Shown in pieces: positions 25,595 through 38,413 of a stretch of DNA of 64,000 bases. This DNA comes from Actinomycetales bacterium UBA1383. GTDB taxonomy: Bacteria; Actinomycetota; Actinomycetes; Actinomycetales; Actinomycetaceae. Both the position numbers and the translations under genes were made by a program. A model generated the notes under the pieces. That model was not told the origin of the DNA. It saw only the letters and a program-made list of their open reading frames with translations, and did not search any database. The DNA is taken from NCBI GenBank assembly GCA_002305415.1, contig DBQX01000131.1, forward strand, positions 1-64,000, given 5' to 3'. Position 1 is the stretch's first letter. Each line of letters opens with the position of its first letter.

Positions 25595-25857
25595 CAGTCG
25601 GCGGTGGGTTCCATGCGCAGCATGCCCTCGTCGATCTCGCGCATCGCGATGGACAGCGGCTTGTCCTCCTGCGTCGCCGGCACCAGCGGGCCCACGAACT
25701 CCAGGAGGCCCTCCTGGAGCTGCGAGTTGTAGGAGTTGATCTGGCGTGCACGGCGCGCGGCGTAGATCACCAGCGCGTACTTCGAGTCGACCTTCTTCAG
25801 CAACTCGTCGATGGGAGGGTTGGTGATCCCGGTGGGGTGGGCGACAGTACCTGACAA
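25594..25857 (-). CDS. rpoZ: RNA polymerase omega subunit
   Basis: The 87-residue omega subunit, which assists assembly of the beta' subunit. The conserved core is [25 protein letters not shown], ending in the acidic REIDEGML. It begins with a TTG at 25857, inferred from family alignment. Between gmk and coaBC, as in most actinobacteria. Confidence 0.92.
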   Translation of the reverse strand: MSGTVAHPTGITNPPIDELLKKVDSKYALVIYAARRARQINSYNSQLQEGLLEFVGPLVPATQEDKPLSIAMREIDEGMLRMEPTAD

Positions 25858-25896
25858 GGCTGGGACCTTCCGTGTGTCTGCGGGGGCGAGCCCATG

Positions 25897-26475
25897 CTAC
25901 CGCTCGGGCAGGCCGAGGAGCGACGCCAGCTGGATGACCGCCTGGTCGACGTCGTCGTTGACGACGACGGCGTCGAACTCGTCCTGCGCGGCGAGCTCCC
26001 GTTCGGCGGTGGCGAGCCGCCGGTCCCGCTCCTCCGGTCCCTCCGTCCCCCGCGACTCGAGCCGGCGCCGCAACTCGGGAAGGGACGGCGGGGCGAGGAA
26101 GACGGTCAGCGCCTCGGGCATGGTCTGCCGCACCTGACGGGCACCGTCGAGGTCCAGTTCGAGCAGGACGGGATGTCCCCCGGCGAGGTGCTCGAGGACG
26201 GCGTGGCGGATGGTGCCGTACTTGTGCAGCCCGTACACCTGTGCCCATTCGAGCATGTCCCCCGCTGCCACGAGCTCGTCGAACTCGCCCGGGGCGACGA
26301 AGTAGTAGTGCTCCCCGTCCACTTCTCCCGGGCGCGGCGGCCGGGTCGTCGCGGAGACCGACAGCCAGATCTCCGGGTAGCGATCGAGCAGGGCACGCAC
26401 CACCGTGCCCTTTCCGACCCCGGACGGGCCGACGATCACGATGACGCGGGGGGAGCGAGCGAGCATGGGCGTCAT
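25897..26475 (-). CDS. gmk: Guanylate kinase
   Basis: Phosphorylates GMP to GDP. A 192-residue enzyme with the P-loop GPSGVGKG at 16-23, GMP-binding SVSATTRPPRPGEVDG and HYYFV, and the lid ESRGTEGPEERDRRL. ATG at 26475, with a second ATG at 26466. It lies 17 bp after mihF, the usual actinobacterial order. Confidence 0.95.
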   Translation of the reverse strand: MTPMLARSPRVIVIVGPSGVGKGTVVRALLDRYPEIWLSVSATTRPPRPGEVDGEHYYFVAPGEFDELVAAGDMLEWAQVYGLHKYGTIRHAVLEHLAGGHPVLLELDLDGARQVRQTMPEALTVFLAPPSLPELRRRLESRGTEGPEERDRRLATAERELAAQDEFDAVVVNDDVDQAVIQLASLLGLPER

Positions 26476-26492
26476 TGTCCCATGCGCGCACC

Positions 26493-26804
26493 TCAGCCGA
26501 ATCGCTCGACCAGCGCCTTGCGCTGGTGGGGCCCGAGCCCCCGGACGCGACGAGCCTCTGAGATCCCGATCTCCTCCATGACGGACCTGGCGGTGGCGTG
26601 GCCGACCCCGGGCAGCGCCTCGAGCATCGCCATGACCTTCATCTTCGAGAGCGCCTCGTCGGTGTCCGCGTCGTCAAGCATCTGGGAGAGGCTGACCGCG
26701 CCGCTCTTCAGACGGGTCTTCATCTCGGCGCGCTGGGCACGCGCAGCCGCAGCCTTTTCGAGCGCGGCCGTACGCTGTTCGGGAGTGAGTGCGGGAAGTG
26801 CCAT
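26493..26804 (-). CDS. mihF: Integration host factor, actinobacterial type (mIHF)
   Basis: A 103-residue DNA-binding nucleoid protein, unrelated in fold to E. coli IHF. The helix-two-turn-helix region is LPGVGHATARSVMEEIGI followed by RVRGLGPHQRKALVERF; the N-terminal helix is Ala-rich and basic. mIHF is needed for phage L5 integration and is essential in mycobacteria. The start ATG has site aggag, which can be hidden by a 9-bp pairing with upstream RNA. Confidence 0.93.
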   Translation of the reverse strand: MALPALTPEQRTAALEKAAAARAQRAEMKTRLKSGAVSLSQMLDDADTDEALSKMKVMAMLEALPGVGHATARSVMEEIGISEARRVRGLGPHQRKALVERFG

Positions 26805-26808
26805 CGTG

Positions 26809-26862
26809 GGCTCCTGGATGATGACGGGGTGTCGGAAGAAAAAGTAGCGCGTCCCAGGAGCC
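26809..26862 (-). promoter_or_regulatory. Inverted repeat masking the mihF ribosome site
   Basis: Bases 26809-26817 (ggctcctgg) and 26854-26862 (ccaggagcc) are perfect 9-bp complements separated by 36 nt. The first arm contains the mihF Shine-Dalgarno site. In between lies a minus-strand T5 run (near 26840). The pairing could repress mihF translation or act as a weak end signal after pyrF. Confidence 0.4.
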
Positions 26863-26882
26863 GGATGGGTTGCTTTCGCAGG

Positions 26883-27710
26883 TCAGATGGCCATTCGCAG
26901 GGTGTCGGCCACCGCTGCTGCCGCGTCGCGGAGCCCGCCGGGTCCGCGTCCGAGCACAGACCGGGAGACCGAGGCGAGTACGCGTCGTCCGGGCCCGAAG
27001 ACACGGACGATGTCCTCCGGTGTCCCTCCCTGTGCGCCCACCCCCGGAGCGAGGATGAGCGCCCGGGTCGCCGCGAGGTCGAGGGAGAGCCGCGCGACGG
27101 CGTCGCCGACCGTCGCGCCGATGACGAGGCCGACCGGTCCCACCGGGTCGAAGGGTTCGTTGACGGCGCCAGCGGCGGCACACAGCGACCCCGCGACGCT
27201 CCCCGCCTCACCGCGCGCGTGCTGCACCGAGGCGCCCTCCGGGTTGGAGGTGAGGGTGAGAATGAACACGCCCTTGTCGTGCGCCACCGCGAGGTCGATC
27301 GCGGGTGCCAGGGACCCGAAGCCGAGGAAGGGGCTGAGGGTGATGGCATCAGCCTCGAGGGGAGCACCGGGCGTGAGATACGCCTGGGCGTAGGCCGCCA
27401 TGGTGGACCCGATGTCACCCCGCTTCACGTCGAGGATCGCCACCGTCCCCGCCGCGCGGCAGGCCGCGAGCGTCTCCTCGAGCGCCGCGATCCCCGCTGC
27501 CCCGTGCCGCTCGTAGAAGGCGGACTGGGGTTTCAGCGCGGCGACCCGTCCCCCGAGTTGTTCGACGACGCGGAGGGAGAACTCCCTGAGGCCCGCCGCC
27601 GAGTCGGGCAGGCCCCACTCGGCCAGGAGGGCCGGGTGGGGGTCGATGCCGACGCACAGGGGCCCGTGGTCCACCATCTCCGCGGCCAGCCGGGCGCCGA
27701 ACCCGGTCAT
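26883..27710 (-). CDS. pyrF: Orotidine-5'-phosphate decarboxylase (type 2)
   Basis: Converts OMP to UMP, the last de novo step. The 275 residues belong to the longer type 2 subfamily: [22 protein letters not shown], the catalytic [10 protein letters not shown] (K96) and the phosphate-binding [10 protein letters not shown]. The ATG at 27710 overlaps the carB stop (ATGA), so it is the last gene of the pyr operon. Confidence 0.95.
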   Translation of the reverse strand: MTGFGARLAAEMVDHGPLCVGIDPHPALLAEWGLPDSAAGLREFSLRVVEQLGGRVAALKPQSAFYERHGAAGIAALEETLAACRAAGTVAILDVKRGDIGSTMAAYAQAYLTPGAPLEADAITLSPFLGFGSLAPAIDLAVAHDKGVFILTLTSNPEGASVQHARGEAGSVAGSLCAAAGAVNEPFDPVGPVGLVIGATVGDAVARLSLDLAATRALILAPGVGAQGGTPEDIVRVFGPGRRVLASVSRSVLGRGPGGLRDAAAAVADTLRMAI

Positions 27711-30700
27711 CTGGCCATCCTGCCGTGGTACTCCTGCATGGATGTCACGCTGAACGGCTCGGAGAGGGTCTCGATCGCCTGGACTGCCGCGTTCAACTGG
27801 GCGACCGTGGTCACGATGGCCTTGTCCGACGCCGTCGTCGCGGTCCGGATCTCGTACCCGTCGACACGGGCGCCCTGCCCGTTCGGGGTGTTGATGACGA
27901 TATCGATGCCACCCTCGCGGATCAGGTCCACGACCGTGGGCTCACCCCCCGGCCCGCGCCGTTCAGACGCCTTCCGGACCACCTGGGCGGGAATCCCGTT
28001 CCGCCGCAGTACGGCGGCCGTTCCCTCCGTGGCGAGGATCCGGAACCCGAGCGCAACGAGGTGGGCGACGGGGAAGATGATCGAGCGCTTGTCGCGGTCC
28101 GCCACCGAGATGAAGGCCGTCCCCCGGGTGGGAAGTCCGCCGTAGGCGCCGGTCTGCGACTTCGCGAAGGCTCGCGGGAAGTCGACGTCGATGCCCATCA
28201 CCTCGCCGGTCGAGCGCATCTCCGGACCGAGGATCGTGTCCACCACCTTGCCGTCGCGGGTCAGGAACCGCCGGAAGGGCAGCACGGCCTCCTTCACGCA
28301 GATCGGCATGTCGAGGTCGACGCGGGTGAAGTCGAGCGCGGGCAGCAGGCCTTCCTCACGCAACCGGGCGATGGTGGTGCCCGTCATGATGCGGGCGGCG
28401 GCCTTGGCGAGCGGCACGCCGGTGGCCTTGGAGACGAAGGGCACGGTCCGGGACGCCCGGGGGTTCGCCTCGATGACGTACAGGGCGTCACCCACAAGGG
28501 CGTACTGGATGTTGATCAGCCCACGTACCCCCACGCCGGCAGCGATGGCCTCCGTCGACTGCCGGATCCGGTCGAGGACCGCCTGGGCCAGGTGCACCGA
28601 TGGCAGGACGCAGGCCGAGTCCCCGGAGTGGATGCCAGCCTCCTCGATGTGCTCCATCACCCCTCCGAGGAACAGTTCGATGCCGTCGTAGAGGGCGTCG
28701 ACGTCGATCTCCACGGCGTCGTCGAGGAAACGGTCGATGAGCAGGGGTCCGGTTGAGGCGCTCATGTCGCCGGCGCTGCGGTTCAGGTAGTCCCGCAGCT
28801 GGGGCTCGTCGTACACGATCTCCATGCCGCGGCCGCCGAGCACGTAGGACGGGCGGACCAGCACCGGGTAGCCGATCCGGGACGCGACGGCGACGGCCTC
28901 GAGCGCCGAGGTGGCGGTGCCGTAGGCGGGTGCCGGCAGGCCGGCGGCGGCGAGGACCGCCCCGAACGCACCGCGATCCTCGGCGGCGTCGATGGCATGG
29001 GGCGGTGTCCCGAGAATCGGCACGCCGGCGTCCTCGAGCCGTTGGGCGAGCGCGAGGGGCGTCTGGCCCCCGAGCTGCACGATCACGCCCGCGACCGGAC
29101 CTGCGGCACGCTCCGCCTCGTACACCTCCATCACGTCCTCGAACGTGAGGGGCTCGAAGTACAGCCTGTCGGAGATGTCATAGTCCGTGGAGACGGTCTC
29201 GGGGTTGCAGTTGACCATGACGGTCTCGAAGTCCCCGCGCAGGGTCATCGTGGCGTGGACGCAGGAGTAGTCGAACTCGATCCCCTGGCCGATCCGGTTC
29301 GGCCCGGACCCGAGGATCAGCACCGCCGGGCGCTCGCGGGGCGCGACCTCCGTCTCGAGGTCCCAGCTGGAGTAGTGGTAGGGGGTGGAGGCCGCGAACT
29401 CCGCCGCGCAGGTGTCCACGGTCTTGTACACCGGGTGGAGGTTGTATGCCCGCCGGATCTCGCGCACGGTCACCTCCGAGAGCCCGCGGAGCTCCCCGAT
29501 CTGGGCGTCGGAGAGCCCGTGCTTCTTGGCGAGGCGCAGGAGCGCGGGATCGATGGCGTCGGCCCTCTTCACGCGCCGCGCGACGTCGTTGACCAGCAGG
29601 ATCTGGTCGAGGAACCACGGGTCGATGTGGGTCGCGGCGAACACGTCGTCGACCGACGCCCCGCCACGCAGTGCCTGCTGCACCTTGACGAGCCGGTCCT
29701 CGGTGGGGGTGGCGATCTCCACGAGGAGGCGGTCGACGTCGTCGCGGCCCGGGGGGTCGCCGCGCCAGTGGAAGGTCAGGCCGCGCTTGTCGATGGAGCG
29801 CATCGCCTTGCCGAGGGCCTCGGTGAAGTTCCGGCCGAGGGCCATGGCCTCCCCCACGGACTTCATGGTGGTGGTGAGCGTGGGGTCGGCTGCGCGGAAC
29901 TTCTCGAAGGCGAACCGCGGCACCTTGACCACCACGTAGTCGAGCGTCGGCTCGAAGGAGGCAGGCGTCGAGGCCGTGATGTCGTTGGGAATCTCGTCGA
30001 GGGTGTACCCGACGGCGAGTCGCGCGGCGATCTTCGCGATCGGGAAGCCGGTGGCCTTGGAGGCGAGCGCGGAGGAGCGTGAGACCCGCGGGTTCATCTC
30101 GATGACCACCACGCGTCCGGTCTCGGGATGGACGGCGAACTGGATGTTGCATCCCCCGGTGTCGACACCCACCTCACGGATCACGGCGATCCCGATGTCC
30201 CGCAGCCTTTGGTACTCCCGGTCGGTGAGCGTCAGCGCGGGGGCCACGGTGACGGAGTCCCCGGTATGCACCCCGACGGGGTCCACGTTCTCGATCGAGC
30301 AGACGACCACCACGTTGTCCGCGCGGTCCCGCATCAGTTCGAGTTCGTACTCCTTCCAGCCGAGGATCGACTCCTCGAGGAGCACCTCGGTGGTGGGTGA
30401 GTAGTGGAGGCCGGCCCCCGCGATGCGGTCCAGTTCCTCGGGCGTGCGGGCGAGGCCGGAACCGAGCCCGCCCATGGTGAACGAGGGCCGCACGACCAGT
30501 GGGTAGCCGAGTTCGGCGGCGGCCGCGTGGCACTCGTCGAGCGTGTGCGCGATCCGGGAACGCGCCGACTCGGCGCCACAGCGCTCCACCACGCGCTTGA
30601 ACTGCTCCCGGTCCTCCCCCGCCCGGATGGCCTCCACGTTCGCGCCGATCAGCTCGACGCCGTAGCGGGCCAGCACCCCCGCCTCGTGGAGGGCGACAGC

Positions 30701-30994
30701 GGTGTTCAGCGCCGTCTGGCCGCCGAGGGTCGGCAGCAGCGCGTCCGGCCGTTCCTTCGCGATGATCCGTTCGACGACGTCGGGCGTGATGGGCTCGATG
30801 TAGGTCGCGTCGGCGAACTCCGGGTCGGTCATGATCGTGGCCGGGTTGGAGTTGACGAGGATGACGCGCAACCCCTCCTGGCTCAGCACGCGGCATGCCT
30901 GGGTGCCGGAGTAGTCGAACTCGGCCGCCTGCCCGATGACGATCGGGCCGGAGCCGATCACGAGGACGGAGTGCAGGTCGTGACGGCGTGGCAT
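27707..30994 (-). CDS. carB: Carbamoyl-phosphate synthase large subunit
   Basis: The 1095-residue synthetase subunit makes carbamoyl phosphate from bicarbonate, ammonia (from CarA) and two ATP. Two ATP-grasp halves are visible, starting at [21 protein letters not shown] and [20 protein letters not shown]. The C-terminal MGS-like allosteric domain ends with [17 protein letters not shown]. The ATG at 30994 shares one base with the carA stop; codons further upstream lie inside carA and are not part of the protein. Confidence 0.96.
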   Translation of the reverse strand: MPRRHDLHSVLVIGSGPIVIGQAAEFDYSGTQACRVLSQEGLRVILVNSNPATIMTDPEFADATYIEPITPDVVERIIAKERPDALLPTLGGQTALNTAVALHEAGVLARYGVELIGANVEAIRAGEDREQFKRVVERCGAESARSRIAHTLDECHAAAAELGYPLVVRPSFTMGGLGSGLARTPEELDRIAGAGLHYSPTTEVLLEESILGWKEYELELMRDRADNVVVVCSIENVDPVGVHTGDSVTVAPALTLTDREYQRLRDIGIAVIREVGVDTGGCNIQFAVHPETGRVVVIEMNPRVSRSSALASKATGFPIAKIAARLAVGYTLDEIPNDITASTPASFEPTLDYVVVKVPRFAFEKFRAADPTLTTTMKSVGEAMALGRNFTEALGKAMRSIDKRGLTFHWRGDPPGRDDVDRLLVEIATPTEDRLVKVQQALRGGASVDDVFAATHIDPWFLDQILLVNDVARRVKRADAIDPALLRLAKKHGLSDAQIGELRGLSEVTVREIRRAYNLHPVYKTVDTCAAEFAASTPYHYSSWDLETEVAPRERPAVLILGSGPNRIGQGIEFDYSCVHATMTLRGDFETVMVNCNPETVSTDYDISDRLYFEPLTFEDVMEVYEAERAAGPVAGVIVQLGGQTPLALAQRLEDAGVPILGTPPHAIDAAEDRGAFGAVLAAAGLPAPAYGTATSALEAVAVASRIGYPVLVRPSYVLGGRGMEIVYDEPQLRDYLNRSAGDMSASTGPLLIDRFLDDAVEIDVDALYDGIELFLGGVMEHIEEAGIHSGDSACVLPSVHLAQAVLDRIRQSTEAIAAGVGVRGLINIQYALVGDALYVIEANPRASRTVPFVSKATGVPLAKAAARIMTGTTIARLREEGLLPALDFTRVDLDMPICVKEAVLPFRRFLTRDGKVVDTILGPEMRSTGEVMGIDVDFPRAFAKSQTGAYGGLPTRGTAFISVADRDKRSIIFPVAHLVALGFRILATEGTAAVLRRNGIPAQVVRKASERRGPGGEPTVVDLIREGGIDIVINTPNGQGARVDGYEIRTATTASDKAIVTTVAQLNAAVQAIETLSEPFSVTSMQEYHGRMAR

Positions 30995-32184
30995 CACACC
31001 TCCTTGCGCCGCTCGCGCTCCGCGAGCATCAGGTCGATGAATCGGCCGAAGAGGTGCTCGGCGTCGTGGGGTCCGGCGGCTGCCTCGGGGTGGTACTGGA
31101 CGGAGAACGCCGGGAGGTCGAGGGCACGCAGTCCCTCGACGACCCCGTCGTTCAGCGCGACGTGCGACACCTCGACGCGCCCGTACCGGCCGCCGTCCCA
31201 CGGTGCGACCGAGGGCTCGTCGATGGGGGCGTCGACGGCGAACCCGTGGTTGTGCGCCGTGATCTCCACCTTCCCGGACGCGCGGTCGAGGACCGGCTGG
31301 TTGACCCCCCGGTGGCCGTACCCGAGCTTGTAGGTGCCGTAGCCGAGGGCGCGGCCGAGCAGCTGGTTGCCGAAGCAGATCCCGAAGAACGGGAGGCGGG
31401 CGTCGAGGACACCGCGGAGGAGCTCCACCTCGTGGGTGGCGGCCTCGGGGTCGCCGGGGCCGTTCGAGAAGAACACCCCGTCGGGCTGGAACGCGAGGAT
31501 CTCCGCCAGCGACGTCCCCTGGGGCACCACGTGGACCCGCGCACCCCGCTCCGCGAGCTGTTGCGGCGTGCGCGCCTTGATGCCGAGGTCCACCGCGACG
31601 ACCGTGCAGCGGACCGGTGTCCCCGGGGGCGGTTCGACGACGTACCCGACCCGCGTGGTGACCTCGCGCGCGAGGTCGGCGCCCGCCATGTGTGGGGAGC
31701 GGCGCACGACGTCAAGGAGCACCTCGACCGCCTGCGCGCCGCCGGCGTCGGCGCCCGCCGGCAGCGCGGGCCCGGAGAAGATGCCCGCCCGCATGACGCC
31801 GCGCTCCCGGAGGTGGCGGGTGAGGGCGCGAGTGTCGACCTCGCAGATCCCGACGACGCCGTGCTCGACGAGCTCGTCCTCCAGCTCCCGCCGGGATCGC
31901 CAGTTCGACGCCCGCCGCGCCGGGTCGCGGACGACGTAGCCCGCGACCCAGATGCGCGTCGACTCGGGATCCTCGTCGTTGACCCCGGTGTTCCCGACGT
32001 GGGGCGCGGTCATGACGACGATCTGCCGGTGGTAGGACGGGTCGGTGAGGGTCTCCTGGTAACCGGTCATGCCGGTGGAGAAGACGATCTCGCCGACGGT
32101 GCGTCCGACGGCCCCGTAGGCCCGCCCCACCTGCATGTACCCGTCCTCGAGGACCAGGACGGCGCTCTCACGCTCGCGCAGCAC
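30994..32184 (-). CDS. carA: Carbamoyl-phosphate synthase small subunit
   Basis: The glutaminase subunit, delivering ammonia to CarB. 396 residues: N-terminal CPSase domain ([20 protein letters not shown]) and a class I glutamine amidotransferase domain with the nucleophile Cys in [12 protein letters not shown] and the His/Glu pair in [12 protein letters not shown] start at 32184, with site ggaggagga. It lies 12 bp after pyrC. Confidence 0.96.
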   Translation of the reverse strand: MLRERESAVLVLEDGYMQVGRAYGAVGRTVGEIVFSTGMTGYQETLTDPSYHRQIVVMTAPHVGNTGVNDEDPESTRIWVAGYVVRDPARRASNWRSRRELEDELVEHGVVGICEVDTRALTRHLRERGVMRAGIFSGPALPAGADAGGAQAVEVLLDVVRRSPHMAGADLAREVTTRVGYVVEPPPGTPVRCTVVAVDLGIKARTPQQLAERGARVHVVPQGTSLAEILAFQPDGVFFSNGPGDPEAATHEVELLRGVLDARLPFFGICFGNQLLGRALGYGTYKLGYGHRGVNQPVLDRASGKVEITAHNHGFAVDAPIDEPSVAPWDGGRYGRVEVSHVALNDGVVEGLRALDLPAFSVQYHPEAAAGPHDAEHLFGRFIDLMLAERERRKEV

Positions 32185-32196
32185 TCCTCCTCCCGC

Positions 32197-33494
32197 TCAG
32201 CCGGTCAGGGCGCCGGCGAGCACCGTTGCACGGCCACGCAGGAAGGTGGCCACGACCCGCCCGGGCAGCTCCATGCCGTGGTACGGCGTGTTGCGGGCCT
32301 TCGAGGCGAGCGACTCCCGGTCGATCACGCGGGTCGCGCGCGGGTCCACCAGTGTGACGTTGGCGGGTTCGCCCACCGCCAGGGGCCGGCCCTGGTCGGT
32401 GACGCGGCCGATCTCCGCGGGCTTCGTCGACATCACACGGGCGACGTCCGCCCAGGTGAGGCGCCCGGTGTCCACCATCGTCGACTGGACGACCGAGAGC
32501 GCGGTCTCGAGCCCGAGCATCCCGTTCGCCCCGGCGGCCCACTCGCAGTCCTTGTCCTCGTCGGCGTGCGGGGCGTGGTCGGTCGCCACGATGTCGATGG
32601 TCCCGTCCTCCAGGCCCTGGCGCACGGCCTCGACGTCCGCTGCGGTACGCAGCGGCGGGTTGACCTTGAAGACCGGGTCGTAGCTCCGCACGTACTCGTC
32701 GGTCAGGAGCAGGTGGTGGGGGGTGACCTCGGCGGTCACGTCGATCCCTCGGGACTTGGCCCACCGGATGATCTCCACCGACCCGGCCGTCGAGACGTGC
32801 TGCACGTGGAGGCGCGAGCCGACGTGCCCGGCCAGGAGGACGTCACGGGCGATGATGGACTCCTCGGCCACGGCCGGCCAGCCCGCGAGCCCGAGCTCCG
32901 CGGAGACCAGGCCCTCGTGCATCTGGGAACCCTCCGTGAGCCGCGGGTCCTGGGCGTGCTGGACGATGACGCCGTCGAAGGCCTTGACGTACTCGAGAGC
33001 GCGCCGCATCAGCACGGGATCGGAGACGGCCTTGCCGTCATCGGAGAACGCGCGCACCCGGGCCGCTGAGGCCGCCATCGCGCCGAGTTCGGCGAGGTTC
33101 GTGCCCTTCAGCCCGACGGAGACGGCACCCACCGGGTGGACGTCCACCCAGCCCGCCTGCTGCCCGAGGCGCAGGACCTGCTCCACGACACCCGCGGTGT
33201 CGGCCACCGGGTCCGTGTTCGCCATGGGGTGGACGGCCGTGAAGCCGCCCAGCGCCGCGGCGCGGGTACCGGTCTCGACCGTCTCGGCATCCTCCCGGCC
33301 GGGCTCACGCAGGTGGGTGTGGAAGTCGACGAGTCCGGGGAGGGCGATGAGGCCCGCCGCGTCGATGGTCACCACGTCCTCGCGTCCCGCCGCGGCCGCC
33401 GCATCCGCACCGAGTGCCGCGATGACCCCGTCGTCCAGGAGCATGTCGGTGGTGTCGCCCCCGAGCGGGGCGACGCCGGTGATCAGGTAGGCGG

Positions 33495-33498
<4 letters not shown>
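32197..33498 (-). CDS. pyrC: Dihydroorotase (class I)
   Basis: Cyclises N-carbamoyl-aspartate to dihydroorotate. The 433 residues carry the metal motif [10 protein letters not shown] (H60, H62), later histidines in HVQHVS, and catalytic Asp in ATDHAPH. The usual carbamylated Lys and the GMLGLETAL motif are typical of class I. The ATG at 33498 overlaps the pyrB stop (ATGA). Confidence 0.94.
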
Positions 33499-35037
<1,539 letters not shown>

Positions 35038-35054
35038 GGAATGGGTCGTGGGTC

Positions 35055-35060
35055 AGCATA
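35055..35060 (-). promoter_or_regulatory. -10 element candidate of the pyr operon
   Basis: TATGCT on the minus strand, predicting a start near 35048 and a leader of about 48 nt that contains the PyrR site. No good -35 is visible at 17-18 bp; TTGGCG lies 21 bp upstream. Confidence 0.4.
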
Positions 35061-35099
35061 ACGCCCGTCGCAGGCAGGGAACGCCAACCGTCCGTCGTG

Positions 35100-35579
35100 T
35101 CAGGACGGGTCGATCCCCCGCAGGTCGAGCCGGAGTGCGGGACCCAGCACGCGGATCTTGTCGAGGATGGCGTTGACGAACCGCGGGGATCCCTCCGTCG
35201 AGAGTTCCGCTGCCAGTTTGACGGCCTCGGAGATCACGACCGCGTCGTCGATCTCGTCGTCGAACAGCAGTTCCCACACCGCCATCCGGAGGATGGCCCG
35301 GTCGACTGCGGGCATCCGGTCCAGGGTGCGTCCGTGGGCGTAGGTGAGGAGGATGTCGTCGATGTCCTCGAGGTGGCCAGCCACCCCCTCGACCAGCTCA
35401 GCGGAGTAGGCAGGCAGCGGCGTCTCGGCAGCCGTGGTCGCGAGACGCTCCTGGAGGAGGTCGGAGAGGGCGAGGGGTTGGTAGCGGCCCCTCTGGTCGG
35501 CTTCGAACAGCACGTCGACGGCGCGGCGCCGGGCCTTGGTCCGGGCGGTCGCGCGTCGCTTCGGCCGTTCAGGGTCCAT
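35100..35579 (-). CDS. nusB: Transcription antitermination factor NusB
   Basis: A 159-residue all-helical protein that with NusE (S10) binds boxA RNA in rRNA leaders. The Arg-rich N-terminus (ARTKARRRAVDVLFEAD) and DRAILRMAVWELLF / AVKLAAELSTEGSPRFVNAILDKI are family landmarks. The ATG at 35579 shares a base with the efp stop. efp-nusB-pyrR is the usual order. Confidence 0.94.
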   Translation of the reverse strand: MDPERPKRRATARTKARRRAVDVLFEADQRGRYQPLALSDLLQERLATTAAETPLPAYSAELVEGVAGHLEDIDDILLTYAHGRTLDRMPAVDRAILRMAVWELLFDDEIDDAVVISEAVKLAAELSTEGSPRFVNAILDKIRVLGPALRLDLRGIDPS

Positions 35580-36139
35580 CAGTTGGCGCGGCCGAGGTAC
35601 TCGCCGGACCGCGTGTCGACCTTCACCCGCGTGCCCTGCTCGAGGAAGAGGGGAACCTGGATCTCGTAGCCGGTCTCGAGCGTGGCGGGCTTGGTGCCGG
35701 CGGACGCGCGGTCGCCCTGCAGGCCCGGCTCGGTGTAGGCGATCTCGAGGACGACGGACGCAGGCAGTTCGATGTACAGGACCTGGCCGTCGTGCATGGC
35801 CACGATCGCACCCTGCGACTCCAGCATGAAGTTCGCCGCGTTGCCCACGGTCTCGGCGGGCACGTGGATCTGGTCGAACGTGTCCGTGTCCATGAACACG
35901 AAGTCCGTCCCGTCCTTGTAGAGGTACTGCATGTCCCGCTTGTCGACGGTCGCGGTCTCCACCTTGACGCCCGCGTTGAAGGTCTTGTCGACGACCTTGC
36001 CGGAGAGCACGTTCTTGAGCTTCGTCCGGACGAACGCCGGGCCCTTGCCGGGCTTGACGTGCTGGAATTCCACCACGGTCCAGAGCTGGCCCTCCAGGTT
36101 GAGCACCATGCCGTTCTTGAGGTCGTTCGTGGTTGCCAC
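35579..36139 (-). CDS. efp: Translation elongation factor P
   Basis: Relieves ribosome stalling at polyproline. The 186 residues have three beta-barrel domains; the tip lysine is K32 in [12 protein letters not shown]. The GTG at 36139 begins [10 protein letters not shown]. No modification enzyme is nearby. It lies 41 bp after the shikimate kinase-like gene. Confidence 0.95.
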   Translation of the reverse strand: MATTNDLKNGMVLNLEGQLWTVVEFQHVKPGKGPAFVRTKLKNVLSGKVVDKTFNAGVKVETATVDKRDMQYLYKDGTDFVFMDTDTFDQIHVPAETVGNAANFMLESQGAIVAMHDGQVLYIELPASVVLEIAYTEPGLQGDRASAGTKPATLETGYEIQVPLFLEQGTRVKVDTRSGEYLGRAN

Positions 36140-36180
36140 CGGGCAGGCCCTTCGGTTGAGGTGATTGTGCGCAGGCAAGT

Positions 36181-36672
36181 TTACCGCACGGGCGGCAGCA
36201 CCCCGATCACGGCCTCCGCCACCGCCTCGACGTCCCGGTCCGCCACCTCGACGACGTGGTCCGCCACCGCCCGGTACACGGGTCCGCGCTCCCGGAGCAT
36301 CCTGCTCCACAGCTGGCGCGGGTTGACGATGGCGGAGGGCTGGGGGCGGGCCAGCCCGGCCCGCTGGAAGGTGCGCGCCGGGTCCGCGTCCAGCAGCACG
36401 ACGACATGGTCCCGGAGGATGCCTGCCGTGCGGGGATCGTCCAGAGCGGAGGATCCGACCGCCACGACTCCGTCACCGTCGAGTCCCGCCAGCACCTCGG
36501 CCTGTCGGGCGGACAGTCCGGCGGTACCGGCCTCCAGGACGATCTCACTGATCGCCCCGTGCCGGTCCGCGACCTCCGCGTCGAGGTCGTGGAACTCGAG
36601 GCCGAGCCGGGCCGCGACCACGGCGCCGACCGACGTCGTGCCGGATCCCGGGGGTCCGATGAGCGCGATCAT
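36181..36672 (-). CDS. Degenerate shikimate kinase homologue
   Basis: The 163 residues align with shikimate kinase throughout: [14 protein letters not shown] matches the DxD/shikimate region (D29, D31 kept), and [15 protein letters not shown] matches the C-terminal helix. Key residues are changed. The P-loop reads GPPGSGTTS, with Thr at the Lys position (T12). The shikimate-binding Phe-Arg of the family is Leu-Ser (53-54). The GGG motif is GSS (73-75). The lid carries RPQPS. Kinase activity is therefore doubtful. It sits exactly where aroK belongs, overlapping aroC by 4 nt, and the frame is intact. A repurposed or decaying gene are both possible. Confidence 0.85.
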   Translation of the reverse strand: MIALIGPPGSGTTSVGAVVAARLGLEFHDLDAEVADRHGAISEIVLEAGTAGLSARQAEVLAGLDGDGVVAVGSSALDDPRTAGILRDHVVVLLDADPARTFQRAGLARPQPSAIVNPRQLWSRMLRERGPVYRAVADHVVEVADRDVEAVAEAVIGVLPPVR

Positions 36673-37853
36673 CCGGTCACGGGGCGAGTGGCGTCGCTGA
36701 TGGACGCCAGGTACCCGTGGAGGTTGCGCCGGATCTCGGCGACGCCGTCGCCGCCCGTCTTCTTCAGCAGCTCCTCGGCCAGCACGATCGCCACCATGGC
36801 CTGGGCGACCACAGCGGCGGGGGCGGCGGCGCAGACGTCCGACCGCTGGTTGATGGCGGTGGCCTCCGCGCCGGTGACCATGTCGATGGTGCGCAGGGCG
36901 CGAGGGATGGAGGAGATGGGCTTGAGCGCGGCGCGCGCGACGATGGGGGAACCGTTCGACATGCCGCCCTCGATCCCGCCCGCGCGGTTGGTGAGCCGTC
37001 CGTCGCGGGTCATCTCGTCGTGGGCCTGGGAGCCGCGGCGGCGCGCGGTCTCGAAGCCGTCCCCGATCTCCACCCCCTTGATGGCCTGGATACCCATGAG
37101 TGCCCCGGCGATTCGCGCGTCGAGGCGATCCGGCCCGCTGACGTAGGTCCCGAGGCCGACGGGCACCCCGTACGCGATGACCTCCACGATGCCGCCGAGC
37201 GTGTCGGCGTCCTTGTGGGCGGCGTCGATCTCCGCGGCCATGGCGGCGTCGGTGGCCGGGTCGAGGCAGCGGACGCGGGTCTGGTCCAGGGCGTCCGTGT
37301 CGTCGGGCCCCGGCCGGGCGGCGTCGTCGGGCAACTGGACGCGACCGACCCCGATGACATGGGACACGAGCCTGATTCCCGCGACCTGGTGCAGGATCGC
37401 CTCCGCGAGGGTGCCGATCACGACCCTTGCGGCGGTCTCCCGGGCGCTCGCCCGCTCGAGGACCGGCCGGATGTCGGAGTGCCCGAATTTCAGGACGCCG
37501 GCGAGGTCTGCGTGCCCGGGGCGGGGCCGGGTCAGGGCCGCGCCGCGTGCCGAGCCCTCGAGCGATCCCTCGATCGGGTCGGCGGACATGACCTCACGCC
37601 ACTTGGGCCACTCCGTGTTGCCGATCATCACGGCGACCGGCGAGCCCATGGTCACGCCATGGCGGACGCCGGAGAGGATGGTCAGCTCATCCTCCTCGAA
37701 CTTCATCCGGGCGCCGCGGCCGTGGCCCCGGCGTCGCCGCGCGAGTGCGAGCCGGAAGTCCTCGGAGGTGATCTCGATGCCGGCGGGCACACCCTGCGCG
37801 ACCGCGACGAGGGCGGGGCCGTGCGACTCGCCCGCTGTCAGCCACGTGAACAT
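36669..37853 (-). CDS. aroC: Chorismate synthase
   Basis: Converts EPSP to chorismate using reduced FMN. The 394 residues include [42 protein letters not shown], and [10 protein letters not shown]. No key residue appears lost. The ATG at 37853 has a weak site (agga). Its cofactor is again a riboflavin product. In related actinobacteria aroC is followed by aroK and aroB; here a degenerate aroK follows and aroB is absent. Confidence 0.95.
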   Translation of the reverse strand: MFTWLTAGESHGPALVAVAQGVPAGIEITSEDFRLALARRRRGHGRGARMKFEEDELTILSGVRHGVTMGSPVAVMIGNTEWPKWREVMSADPIEGSLEGSARGAALTRPRPGHADLAGVLKFGHSDIRPVLERASARETAARVVIGTLAEAILHQVAGIRLVSHVIGVGRVQLPDDAARPGPDDTDALDQTRVRCLDPATDAAMAAEIDAAHKDADTLGGIVEVIAYGVPVGLGTYVSGPDRLDARIAGALMGIQAIKGVEIGDGFETARRRGSQAHDEMTRDGRLTNRAGGIEGGMSNGSPIVARAALKPISSIPRALRTIDMVTGAEATAINQRSDVCAAAPAAVVAQAMVAIVLAEELLKKTGGDGVAEIRRNLHGYLASISDATRPVTG

Positions 37854-37882
37854 GGGACGATCCTGCCACGTGCGGACGTGCC

Positions 37883-38413
37883 TCAGGAACCCGGCCACCA
37901 GGTGGCCGCCGCGGCCCCGGCCGCCAGCATCGGCCCGAAGGGGATGCGTGTCGAGAGCGGCGTCCCGCGGGCGCGCAGGAGGAGCGCGGCGAGGCCTCCC
38001 AGGAGCGCGGCCGTGGCCATCATGATCACGGGCGCCCCGGGCGCGATCCAGCCGGCCCACGTGCCGAGGAGGACGCCGAACTTCACGTCACCGAATCCGA
38101 GTCCCCCGCGGGAGATGAGCGCGAGCGCCAGCAGTCCCGTCGCGGTGCACACGGCGCCCGCGCCGGCATGCGCGATCCCACTCGTGTCACCGGCCACCCA
38201 GGATGCGCCCGCGATGCTGAGGAGGAGCATGCCCAGGGCCGGGAGGACCACCCGGTCCGGGAGGTGGTGGGTCTCGGCGTCGGTCATGGCGAGCCAGCCC
38301 GCGGCGGCCCCCACGCCGGCTCCGGCCACGGCGTGCCATGCACTCGGGGCAGCGGTCGCGAACAGGACGGCGCCCACGGCGGCGGCGCTCAGCCGCCGCT
38401 GGCGTCCCGCCAC
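37883..38413 (-). CDS. Type IV prepilin peptidase (A24), short form
   Basis: The 176-residue membrane aspartic peptidase has about five helices and both catalytic Asp motifs: [12 protein letters not shown] and GFGDVK. It lacks the N-terminal methyltransferase zinc domain of long PilD proteins, as expected for Flp/tad or ComC-type short forms. It would cut type IV pilin-like prepilins at the membrane; no pilus genes are in the window. Its start overlaps the mltG 3' end by 25 bp. Confidence 0.85.
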   Translation of the reverse strand: MAGRQRRLSAAAVGAVLFATAAPSAWHAVAGAGVGAAAGWLAMTDAETHHLPDRVVLPALGMLLLSIAGASWVAGDTSGIAHAGAGAVCTATGLLALALISRGGLGFGDVKFGVLLGTWAGWIAPGAPVIMMATAALLGGLAALLLRARGTPLSTRIPFGPMLAAGAAAATWWPGS

